Assembly: GCF_007744515.1 (NCBI RefSeq)
Contig: NZ_CP036268.1
Span: 3,270,712 to 3,334,711 of the forward strand
Origin: Stratiformator vulcanicus
GTDB taxonomy: Bacteria > Planctomycetota > Planctomycetia > Planctomycetales > Planctomycetaceae
Direction: 5' to 3'
Length of the DNA: 64,000 nucleotides
Positions within the stretch are counted from its first letter, which is position 1; each line of letters opens with the position of its first letter. Under the pieces are notes generated by a model. It saw only the letters and a program-made list of their open reading frames with translations, was not told the origin of the DNA and made no database searches. Positions 1 through 7,351 of the stretch are shown one piece after another. A program made the translations under genes and the position numbers.

Positions 1-1403
1 ATCGAGGTTTCATCCCGATACTCGCCGAGCCGAATCGATCGCCCGGCCTTGCCCATGGCCTCGCCGAACTTCAGATCGGCAGGGGCATCGTAAACGGGGT
101 TCCCGCCAAGGATCAGTAACGTTTCGACAGCGCCAGCATTCAACTGATCGACCAGTAGCCCGAGCCCTTCGGGTCCCGCATCGGCATCCGCCCGCGGATC
201 TTCGGTCAACACAACCGTGCTGCCGATCGCACCGAGCTTTTCATTAAGCCGCATCACGCGAGCGTGAACTTCTGGCGGCTGAGTCCGGCCAGCAACGACG
301 AGGCCCGATTCCCCAGCATCCCGAAGGTCTTCGACAAGGGCTTTAACAAAGGGAAGCTCGGAGTCGGCCTCGCCACCACCAAGCACTTTGTCGACCTGTG
401 ACTCGATCTCGGTAAGCAAGCCGGCGATCTTCCCCGACTGAATCGGCAGGCGATGGTCGGCGTTCGCACCGGTCTGCGAATACTGACTCTCGGCCACGTA
501 GAGCCGATTCATCTTCTTTCCCGACTCGGGCGACCGCCGCGCGGCCCAACCGGCGATATTCACGAGCTGCTCGCCGCCCCAGCCAATGAAGTCACCATCG
601 AGCGATACAATCACATCCGCCTTCTTCAGCCGCAGATGCGGCCTCAATCGACGGCCAAAGGCGAGCTCCATGCCTTTCGCAACATTACTCTCGGCGAGCG
701 GGCTGTACTCGTACCACGTGCATTGCGGATAGCGCTGGCGGATCAATGCCTCAATCCGGGCACGCGTCGGTGACGAAGAAATATCCGCCAAAATCGCCAG
801 ACCTTCGCCGTTGTTGTCGATCACCGTCGACCTCAACTCGGCCATGAGCGAGGAAACATTCGCCTCGTCACGGGGCTTGCCACCCTCGGCGGTCATCTCG
901 ACAGGCGGCCCCATCCGATCGGGATCGTAGAGATTCAGGATCATGCCCTGAGCGTATTGATCGCTCGGCGCGAAGCGGTGGGGCTTTTTCTTGCCACGGT
1001 CGCCCCCGACCGCCGCCTTGAACTGAGGATGATCAGGGTTGCCGTCGACCTTAATCGGCCGACCGTCCATGCAGGTGACAAGCAACCCAAGCGAATGACC
1101 GCCCAACTCCCGAGCTGACGCAAAATACTGCGGCTCACCTGCCGTGCGATTGCCGCCCTGATCAGCGAACGGCAGCAGTTCTTCATTCGCCCAGCGGCAA
1201 CCGGCGACGCCGGCGAGCGAGAAAGAGGCCCCCATCAATTGCAGCCAGCGGCGACGCGAGACGCCCTCAGGAAACTCCGAAGCTCCCTGCGGAAACTCAC
1301 GATGCAGGAACTCGTCGAACTCCGGGCTCTGCTGAAACTCTTTCAAGCTCCGCCAGTAGCGAGGTTTCGCGGTCGTCTGCGGGGGTTTGGAAACGTCGGT
1401 CAT
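1..1403 (-). CDS. actB: Alternative complex III subunit ActB-like, Tat-type molybdopterin-oxidoreductase-like protein (3' end outside window)
   Basis: About 467 codons are visible from an ATG at 1401-1403; the reading frame stays open to the window edge, so the C-terminus is missing. The N-terminus has the family hallmark: a YWRSLKEF segment, then SRRRWLQLMGAS followed by an LAGVAGC stretch, a variant twin-arginine signal. The remainder resembles the catalytically dead molybdopterin-oxidoreductase domain of ActB, whose C-terminal part (not visible) normally carries Fe-S clusters. In the family, ActB is the periplasmic Fe-S subunit of the quinol:cytochrome c/oxidase oxidoreductase that replaces complex bc1. 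It starts 84 nt after the pentaheme actA, the usual actA-actB order. The identity is firm from start, signal and neighbour; cofactor content cannot be judged here. Confidence 0.85.
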   Translation of the reverse strand, partial: MTDVSKPPQTTAKPRYWRSLKEFQQSPEFDEFLHREFPQGASEFPEGVSRRRWLQLMGASFSLAGVAGCRWANEELLPFADQGGNRTAGEPQYFASARELGGHSLGLLVTCMDGRPIKVDGNPDHPQFKAAVGGDRGKKKPHRFAPSDQYAQGMILNLYDPDRMGPPVEMTAEGGKPRDEANVSSLMAELRSTVIDNNGEGLAILADISSSPTRARIEALIRQRYPQCTWYEYSPLAESNVAKGMELAFGRRLRPHLRLKKADVIVSLDGDFIGWGGEQLVNIAGWAARRSPESGKKMNRLYVAESQYSQTGANADHRLPIQSGKIAGLLTEIESQVDKVLGGGEADSELPFVKALVEDLRDAGESGLVVAGRTQPPEVHARVMRLNEKLGAIGSTVVLTEDPRADADAGPEGLGLLVDQLNAGAVETLLILGGNPVYDAPADLKFGEAMGKAGRSIRLGEYRDETS

Positions 1404-1487
1404 GTCGCGAGGTCAAGAATTCCAATTTCGCTGGCCTGCGACGTTGCCGCCGACCCAGCCTGTTTTGTCAGTTCGCCGACCACCTCA

Positions 1488-2180
1488 TTAGCGGTGGCAG
1501 GTCGAACAATCCGTATTCGGTTTGATGCCGTGAAGCTCAGCCAGCTCTCGCCCAAACTCTTCAGCCGTCTTCCCCTCGGGCGGCTGCCACGCCAGATTCG
1601 TGACTTCGTCAACCGGCCGAATATTCGGATAGGGATTGCGGTGGCAATTGAGACACCAAGCCATATTCAGCGGTGAGACCCGCTCGACGACTTCCATCGT
1701 GTCGACGCGTCCGTGACAACTTACGCAACTAACGCCGCGTGCGACGTGAGCCGAGTGATTGAAGTAGGCGTAGTCCGGCAGGTCATGCACACGATCCCAC
1801 TCGACCGCAGCCCCCGTCGCCAGACTCTCACGCACGGGAACGAGCTTCGGGCTATTCGTGTGAACGGCCACCAAGGCATTCTGGCCAGCCGCGTCTTTCT
1901 CATTGCTGTGGCAGTTCGCGCACGTTGAGGTCGCCGGAATGTTGGAGTGAGCCGCGTGTTCGACCGCCGTGTGGCAGTAACGGCAGTCGATCTTCATCTT
2001 GCCCGAGTGCAACTTATGACTAAAGGGAACCGGCTGCTCCGGCTTGTACCCCGTCACCAAGTTTGCGGGGGACGCGCCATAAACGGCGAGACCACCAAGA
2101 TAAATTGCACCGATACCGATCGCGCCGATCGTCGGCACAACCAGTGAATTGACCCAAGCGGGAAATAGAAATCGGTCCAT
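1488..2180 (-). CDS. actA: Alternative complex III pentaheme cytochrome c subunit ActA
   Basis: A 230-residue protein with one N-terminal membrane segment (about residues 13-35) and five CxxCH heme c motifs starting at residues 66, 87, 152, 176 and 225, the last three residues from the end. In the family, ActA is the membrane-anchored multiheme subunit that moves electrons from the quinol site toward the terminal acceptor. I chose the ATG at 2178-2180 because it places the hydrophobic anchor right after MDRFLFPAW, as in homologues; the frame is open further upstream but that extension looks non-coding. The gene leads the complex III operon, with actB 84 nt downstream. A RegA-type inverted repeat lies about 113-132 nt upstream of this start. 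Confidence 0.92.
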   Translation of the reverse strand: MDRFLFPAWVNSLVVPTIGAIGIGAIYLGGLAVYGASPANLVTGYKPEQPVPFSHKLHSGKMKIDCRYCHTAVEHAAHSNIPATSTCANCHSNEKDAAGQNALVAVHTNSPKLVPVRESLATGAAVEWDRVHDLPDYAYFNHSAHVARGVSCVSCHGRVDTMEVVERVSPLNMAWCLNCHRNPYPNIRPVDEVTNLAWQPPEGKTAEEFGRELAELHGIKPNTDCSTCHR

Positions 2181-2292
2181 CGCTGCCGAACACTTCCGCG
2201 GAACTGTTTCGTCACCAAACTCGCGAGGCAGCCGCACCGGACGACAAACCTCGAATGCAGTCGCCGAAGTCTAAGGGACGCATCCCGAAATC

Positions 2293-2312
2293 GCGACAAG
2301 CAGCATTGTCGC
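2293..2312. promoter_or_regulatory. Putative RegA/PrrA-type operator (inverted repeat)
   Basis: GCGACAA and TTGTCGC half-sites are separated by 6 nt, giving a perfect 7-bp inverted repeat. Proteobacterial RegA/PrrA/RegR regulators recognise GCGNC...GNCGC half-sites with variable spacing, which this matches. It sits in the 184-nt gap between the regA-like gene and actA, upstream of the complex III operon. No U-tract follows on the minus strand, so a terminator is less likely. Binding is inferred. Confidence 0.5.
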
Positions 2313-2364
2313 AGGTGCGCGTAAAAATGCCGCAGCGATCCTGATGGCCAGCTGGCAGCCAAAC

Positions 2365-2931
2365 TCAGGGACGCATCTTTTTCAATTTGCGCTGCAGCGT
2401 GCGGCGTTCGATACCAAGCAGGCGCGCGGCTTGAGAAATGTTCCCGCCGCTATCGGAGAGCACCTGCTGAATGTGTTCCCACTCTGCTTCGGCCAGCGTC
2501 TGCGGGGAGTAGTCGACCGGTGAAGGCTCTTCGCCGTCTTCATGTTTTTGAAAGGCAGCCAGAATCTCATCCGCATCGGCGGGCTTTGTCACGTAATTGA
2601 CCGCTCCGGCGTGCATGGCGTCGACCGCATTGGCAATGCTCCCGAACCCTGTCACCACGATCGCTCGGGTTTCCGGCGATGTCCGCTGAAGATCGCGAAC
2701 CAGATCGATCCCCGACCTCCCCGGCATTTTCAGGTCAATGACGGCCATCGCGGGACGCGCAACGGGCATCAAAGCCATCGCATCGTCATAACTTCCGGCC
2801 GTGTGCGTTTGGAAACCTCGCTCTCGGAGTGCTTCCGCCAGCCGCTCGCGAAGCAGATCATTGTCGTCAACGATCAGAACACAATTGGTTCGGACCAGCG
2901 TGGAATCGCTCAGTGTTGAATTGACCTGCAT
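2365..2931 (-). CDS. regA: RegA/PrrA/ActR-family response regulator with Fis-type HTH
   Basis: 188 residues: an N-terminal receiver with the acidic pair in VLIVDDND, phosphoacceptor Asp66 in VIDLKMPG and the conserved Lys in the VTKPAD turn, then a short linker and a C-terminal Fis-like helix-turn-helix (GNISQAARLLGIERRTLQRKL). This length and layout are those of the RegA/PrrA/ActR redox regulators, not the larger NtrC type. The start at 2929-2931 is favoured by a strong GGGAGGA ribosome-binding site just upstream. The sensor kinase gene lies 107 nt upstream on the same strand. In proteobacteria this regulator controls respiratory and photosynthetic operons; control of the downstream complex III genes is inferred from position and the adjoining inverted repeat. 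Confidence 0.88.
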   Translation of the reverse strand: MQVNSTLSDSTLVRTNCVLIVDDNDLLRERLAEALRERGFQTHTAGSYDDAMALMPVARPAMAVIDLKMPGRSGIDLVRDLQRTSPETRAIVVTGFGSIANAVDAMHAGAVNYVTKPADADEILAAFQKHEDGEEPSPVDYSPQTLAEAEWEHIQQVLSDSGGNISQAARLLGIERRTLQRKLKKMRP

Positions 2932-2949
2932 TTTTCCTCCCACCGAAAA

Positions 2950-2980
2950 GCTCAACATGAGAACCGCCCCCGCGTTGAGC
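2950..2980. repeat. Inverted repeat upstream of regA
   Basis: GCTCAAC (2950-2956) and GTTGAGC (2974-2980) form a perfect 7-bp inverted repeat with a 17-nt spacer, 19-49 nt upstream of the regA start, in the regB-regA gap. It could be a leader stem-loop that sets the regA/regB expression ratio or a protein site. The function is unknown. Confidence 0.35.
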
Positions 2981-3038
2981 AATCACCGAACGTTCCGCCC
3001 AGTCACTTTCCTCAGCATATTGTAGCGTCAAATCGCCG

Positions 3039-4421
3039 TTATTCGATCGGAGATACCGGCAGCGAAACGACGACGGTCGTTCCCAGCGATTTTGTTGAGG
3101 CGATTCGCAACTCTCCGCCCAATCGCTCGACAACCGCCCGAGCCAGAAACACGCCCAGTCCGGTCCCGCTTCCCGGCTCTTTCGTCGTAAAGAACGGATC
3201 GCCGACCCGCGCCAATACTTCAGGACTCATCCCTTCACCTTGATCATCGATATTCATGCTCAACCGATTGTGATCGCAGCTCCCCGTGATCGTGACATCA
3301 TGCCCGTCCGGAGACGCCGAAATCGCGTTTTGGATCAATCCGCGTATGGCTTGCGCCGTCACTACGAAGGGCAACAGCAGTTTTCTCTGCGCGATCTGTT
3401 TCGGCAAGCGCGTCCTAACACGATCCCCGTTGCGCAAGCTGCTGAGAATTTCGGACAGCAACTCGTCGACGGTGACCTCGGTCAGTTCTTCCCCCATCGC
3501 CTGACCGGCGTCGAGCGACATGCGGTCCAGAATCCCGCGGCATTGATCAAGTTCCGTCCTGATGAGTGCGATATCTTTCGCGATCCGGCCGTCCTTATCA
3601 ATTTGCTCGACCCGGCGCTCGACTTCCCGCGCGACCACGGCAATAGTCGACAACGGATTTGCCAACTCATGCGCGGCACCGGCCGCGAGTGTGCCTAACG
3701 CTTCCAATTTCTGAGCACGCGTGAATTCATCTTGGTAGGCCCGAATTTCGCGGTCGTGTCGTTTCAATTGGTCACGCAACAGCATGGTGAAATAGACGAT
3801 CGTAATCGAGCAGGCGATGAAGGCGACGATCGACCCGAATTGGACGAGCGGAGTTCCACCACTTTGGCCACGCGTGACCGCAGCCGACGACACCAACGGC
3901 TCTAATTCACGGTGGAAGAATGAAATCAGAATGAAACCGACAATGGCAAAGCTCGTTGCCGTCCACGCCCACTGACGGGGCAGCACGACTGTCGTCAGCG
4001 ACAGATTGACGAAGTAGAAAATGACAAATGGATTCGCCGCCCCGCCTGAGAAGTAGAGCAGGGCAGTCAACATGATCAGGTCGAACAGCATGACCGGTCC
4101 GCAAACGCGAACGGTCACCGGCGCGGGTTCAACGGCCGGATCACCGGGCGGGTGAGTCGCCGACCACAAGCCTAAAAACACGTTTGACGCAGCCGTCATC
4201 CCGATCACGGTCAGCAGCGGCGCCAGCGGCAAAGGCACAGCAAGCACCCATTCGACGAAGCTGATCGTGATGAGTTGGCCGAATGTGGCAACCCAGCGTA
4301 ATTGGACCAGCCACGCCGCGGTCCCGCGCAAGGCCGCAGCGTAGCGCTTCTCAAATCGTGAATCAACGACTCCGGTGGCAAGTGGTCTTCCCAGCAGGAT
4401 GTCGAACCAACGGTGACTCAT
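3039..4421 (-). CDS. regB: RegB/PrrB-family redox-sensing membrane histidine kinase
   Basis: 460 residues with hydrophobic membrane segments over roughly residues 35-215, then a HisKA/HATPase_c kinase core. The family's quinone-binding GGxxNPF motif is present (GGAANPF, residues 126-132). The H-box reads GAAHELANPLSTI with phospho-acceptor His251, and Cys294 in LDQCRGIL sits where the redox-active cysteine of RegB is found. The ATP-binding G boxes DQGEGM and GSGTGLGVFLA are intact. It overlaps the upstream unknown gene by 4 nt (ATGA), so the two are translationally coupled, and it precedes regA by 107 nt. The expected role is sensing quinone-pool redox state and phosphorylating RegA. The assignment is strong; sensing chemistry in this phylum is inferred. 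Confidence 0.88.
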   Translation of the reverse strand: MSHRWFDILLGRPLATGVVDSRFEKRYAAALRGTAAWLVQLRWVATFGQLITISFVEWVLAVPLPLAPLLTVIGMTAASNVFLGLWSATHPPGDPAVEPAPVTVRVCGPVMLFDLIMLTALLYFSGGAANPFVIFYFVNLSLTTVVLPRQWAWTATSFAIVGFILISFFHRELEPLVSSAAVTRGQSGGTPLVQFGSIVAFIACSITIVYFTMLLRDQLKRHDREIRAYQDEFTRAQKLEALGTLAAGAAHELANPLSTIAVVAREVERRVEQIDKDGRIAKDIALIRTELDQCRGILDRMSLDAGQAMGEELTEVTVDELLSEILSSLRNGDRVRTRLPKQIAQRKLLLPFVVTAQAIRGLIQNAISASPDGHDVTITGSCDHNRLSMNIDDQGEGMSPEVLARVGDPFFTTKEPGSGTGLGVFLARAVVERLGGELRIASTKSLGTTVVVSLPVSPIE

Positions 4422-5071
4422 TCGGTCTTTTCCGAATCGAGTTGCGACGAATCGGCATCGGCCTTCTCTGCGCTAGCAGGCTGTGCCACGCCGGTGTTCG
4501 AAACCGCTTCGTCTAACTCAATCTGGTCGTTGTTCGAAGACCGGGCTTCCTTTGAGTCGGGGAGCTGACCGTCGTCACCCTCGCCACTGTCGATCTCGGC
4601 GAATTGAACCTCTCCACGGGAACGTGGTTCGTCGGGAACAACGCGAATCCCTTTTGCTTTCTGCCGGGCGATCTCCTGTCTGACTTTCTTTTGCAATAGT
4701 GCGCTCGTCCAGCCGAGACGTTCGGCCCGCGCGAGCATTTCCCGCTGCATCTTATGCGGCAGCCGAGCCACGGCGGCGTGCGCTGACCAAGACAAACCCT
4801 CCACGCGATTTTCAGCGGGGACGCGCCGCGCGACCGATTCGTAGCGCTGCAACTGATCGGCAGAGACGGCCCCCTCACAAACCTGGGAGAACATTTCCCC
4901 AAAGCGGGCGTCGCCTTGATTCAGCAAGTCCCCGATCCACCAAGGGGAGGCCTGCTGGCACCACAATGCGAACTTCAGCGGCGTTCCCCACTGCTCTAAT
5001 TCGGGGGACCCTGAAACGCCCAACGCAGTCGGGGTTAACTTGAAGGGACCGAGTTGAAGGACGGGAGGCAT
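4418..5071 (-). CDS. Hypothetical protein with ParB-like helical segment, coupled to regB
   Basis: 217 residues with no signal peptide and no membrane segment. Residues about 65-140 are helical and contain a pattern (LSWSAHAAVARLP, then EMLARAERLGW and a basic KKVRQEIARQKAKG) reminiscent of ParB/plasmid-partition type helix-turn-helix proteins. The C-terminal 70 residues are acidic, low-complexity and probably disordered. The start has a GGGAGG site next to the ATG at 5069-5071. The stop overlaps the regB start (ATGA), so it is the first gene of a probable three-gene unit with regB and regA. I do not recognise a precise family; a regulatory or DNA-binding role is only a guess. Confidence 0.65.
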   Translation of the reverse strand: MPPVLQLGPFKLTPTALGVSGSPELEQWGTPLKFALWCQQASPWWIGDLLNQGDARFGEMFSQVCEGAVSADQLQRYESVARRVPAENRVEGLSWSAHAAVARLPHKMQREMLARAERLGWTSALLQKKVRQEIARQKAKGIRVVPDEPRSRGEVQFAEIDSGEGDDGQLPDSKEARSSNNDQIELDEAVSNTGVAQPASAEKADADSSQLDSEKTE

Positions 5072-5144
5072 CGTGGCAGGCGACAGGTTCGCAGAATTCG
5101 AGCGGCGGAGCCTTCCACTTTAGACACTGCGTCGCTGTTCGGAA

Positions 5145-5160
5145 AATCGGTCGACCGATT
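5145..5160. promoter_or_regulatory. 16-bp perfect palindrome upstream of the regB/regA unit
   Basis: AATCGGTC and GACCGATT abut as a perfect 16-bp palindrome 74 nt upstream of the first gene of the unknown-regB-regA unit, in the 223-nt gap after ftr. The placement fits an operator for a dimeric regulator. No known consensus is claimed. Confidence 0.35.
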
Positions 5161-5294
5161 GCCTTCGCGGTGACAAACGGACGATCTGTCTCTACGCCGA
5201 TGATTTCCGGGCACGCCTCCCCGAAAAAACAGGCTGTTTGCGTTGGCCGGACACATTCAGCTCATCGCTAAAACCGTCGACATCGTCGCCGTGA

Positions 5295-6200
5295 TCAGCC
5301 CTCAGCCCAGAGCGAAGGCAACGAAATTTTTCCTTTACCGAGTTTGCCGCCGTAGTTCGCGGTGTGAATGGCGAGCACGCCCTCACACCCCGTCGCCGCC
5401 TCAATGCCGACTTTCATGCCCTCGCGAACGACTTCTTCCGTCGGGCCGCTGACGATGATCTCATAGACGCAGCCGACCTCCGGCCACAGGTGCGAGCCCT
5501 CGAGCGGCAGCAGCGTCGGGCAGTACTTATCGTTGATCGTCGCGACCATGTCGGTGTGTGTGTTCGCCCCGACCTTCGAGCCACTCGCGGCACACTTGAC
5601 CACCACAAGTGGTATCTCTCCGACCCGCTCCAGCGTCTCTTCCGCGGCCGCGAGAGCCTCCTCATCGGTCTTTGCGAGGATCAGAAACATCCCGCCGGTC
5701 ACCGCCTCGCGGATGCCGTAAGACCTCTCTATATGCAGCCAGCCGTCCATCCGCGGGATGCGGTAAACCTCACGGCCGAACTCCTGCCGAACTTCTTCGA
5801 AGCCGTCGCCGAATTTGGCGATGACCGAGTCATCAAGGCTGATGCGATCTTCCGCGAGTTCGCTCGGCAGCGCATCGAAGACATTCGTCTTCGGGTTTGG
5901 GACTGCCCCTTTCCGCAAACGCAGCGCGAGGCACTTTTGCAGGCTCTCCGCCTTTCGGTCCATCATCTGGATGATGAAGCCCGGCCGGCCGTCGGGCGTT
6001 TCCTCAGAACCGACCTCACGTTCGACAGTCGCCTCGCAGGGAGGAGCGGTCGCCGAACGGCCAAGGCCTTTGGTCTCCCATGCGGCTTCGCGGGCCCATT
6101 TCGCGTTCACGCTCGTGACGAGCACCCGCACCATCTGGGCCGCAAATGTTTCGGAATAATCGTCCTGGACGGGGACGCCGTTGACTTCGATTTCGGCCAT
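5295..6200 (-). CDS. ftr: Formylmethanofuran:tetrahydromethanopterin formyltransferase
   Basis: 301 residues, the normal length for Ftr/FhcD. Family blocks are seen in order: MAEIEVNGVPV at the start, EETPDGRPG (about 80-88), KFGDGFEEV, RSYGIREAVTGG, the NDKYCPTL segment, VYEIIVSGPTEE, and GNYGGKLG-like ANYGGKLGKGKI near the end. The enzyme moves a formyl group between tetrahydromethanopterin and methanofuran in the cytoplasmic C1 pathway, which planctomycetes share with methylotrophs and methanogens. The ATG at 6198-6200 is chosen by homology; the upstream in-frame extension is not family-like. No other H4MPT-pathway gene is visible here, so it is an orphan copy, divergent from hutG with 121 nt between them. 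Confidence 0.92.
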   Translation of the reverse strand: MAEIEVNGVPVQDDYSETFAAQMVRVLVTSVNAKWAREAAWETKGLGRSATAPPCEATVEREVGSEETPDGRPGFIIQMMDRKAESLQKCLALRLRKGAVPNPKTNVFDALPSELAEDRISLDDSVIAKFGDGFEEVRQEFGREVYRIPRMDGWLHIERSYGIREAVTGGMFLILAKTDEEALAAAEETLERVGEIPLVVVKCAASGSKVGANTHTDMVATINDKYCPTLLPLEGSHLWPEVGCVYEIIVSGPTEEVVREGMKVGIEAATGCEGVLAIHTANYGGKLGKGKISLPSLWAEG

Positions 6201-6321
6201 GGAGCAGCCTTCGATGGGCCTTGTAAGAATCGGTATTCGCGCCGTCGGGTTTCGGTTCGGCACGGGGCCGATATCATGACGCCAACCCTTTGAAAGTGAA
6301 ACCGGCCTGCCAAGGTGTTCA

Positions 6322-7110
6322 ATGGATGTGTTCGAATTACACCGGGGTGATTCCCCGCTCATTCTCAGTATGCCGCACTCGGGGGTGGAGCTTCCCCCCG
6401 GTCTCGCCAGTCGCTTTCACGCCCACGCCGTGGCTCTGCCCGACACGGATTGGCATATCCCGCGGTTGTACGATTTCGCCACGGGACTCGATGCGACGAT
6501 CATCCGCGCGAACTACAGTCGCTATGTGATCGACCTCAATCGCCCCCCGAGCGGTGAGAGCCTCTATCCCGGACAGGCCACCACCGACCTGTGCCCCACG
6601 ACCACCTTCGGCGGCGATCCGCTCTATGAGAAGGGCGAGGAGCCTTCGGACGCGCAAATCGCGAAGCGACGCGAAAACTACTGGGAGCCCTACCATTTGG
6701 CGATCGCCAATGAGATTAAACGCGTGAAGGCCGCTCACGGTTACGCCGTGCTTTACGACTGCCACTCGATCGCGTCGGAAGTGCCAAGGCTGTTCGAAGG
6801 CACGCTCCCGGTGCTCAATCTCGGGACGGCAAAGTCCACAAGTTGCGATCCTGTTATCGAGCGACTCGTTGCAAAGGCCCTGAGCGAGTCGGAGTTCAAT
6901 TCCGTCCTCAACGGTCGTTTTGTCGGCGGTTACATCACCCGCAATTATGGCCAACCTGGTGACGGCGTGCATGCGGTGCAGATGGAGATCGGACAGGACG
7001 CCTACATGAATCGCGGTCCGGGATATCAATACCGGGAAGATCGAGCCGAATCGCTCCGCGATGTGCTCAAGACTCTACTGTTGGCGTTGATCTCGTGGCG
7101 ACCGAACTGA
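6322..7110 (+). CDS. hutG: N-formylglutamate deformylase/amidohydrolase
   Basis: 262 residues matching the N-formylglutamate amidohydrolase family: ILSMPHSG near the N-terminus, DTDWH, NYSRYVIDLNR, and YDCHSI with the presumed metal-binding Asp and His. HutG hydrolyses N-formyl-L-glutamate to glutamate and formate, the last step of one histidine-degradation branch. No other hut genes are nearby, so the substrate may be a different formylated or N-acyl amino acid. It is transcribed divergently from ftr, a formyl-group enzyme, and that pairing may be meaningful. Family confidence is high, exact substrate moderate. Confidence 0.85.
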   Translation: MDVFELHRGDSPLILSMPHSGVELPPGLASRFHAHAVALPDTDWHIPRLYDFATGLDATIIRANYSRYVIDLNRPPSGESLYPGQATTDLCPTTTFGGDPLYEKGEEPSDAQIAKRRENYWEPYHLAIANEIKRVKAAHGYAVLYDCHSIASEVPRLFEGTLPVLNLGTAKSTSCDPVIERLVAKALSESEFNSVLNGRFVGGYITRNYGQPGDGVHAVQMEIGQDAYMNRGPGYQYREDRAESLRDVLKTLLLALISWRPN

Positions 7111-7118
7111 TCCGAACC

Positions 7119-7147
7119 CGACCACTTGGAAAACGAACGCGTGGTCG
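7119..7147 (+). terminator. Possible weak terminator after hutG
   Basis: CGACCAC (7119-7125) and GTGGTCG (7141-7147) form a 7-bp stem with a 15-nt loop just after the hutG stop, followed by ATTTT. The long loop and short U-tract make this a weak call. Confidence 0.3.
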
Positions 7148-7351
7148 ATTTTCGGGCGGGTTGTCCGATTTTGTGACAGATAATGTTGAATGAACGCGAA
7201 TTCTGGGTTACTTTCAGGTCAGTCGGCTTTGATGCGTCACCCGGGTTTCGCATCGCGACGGTGCAGTCGAGACCGATCCCACCTAAGTAGTCCCGCCTGA
7301 ACAACCATTGTGTGGATCGGCGCCCCGTCGATCGCCCAAGTGGAATTTGAC

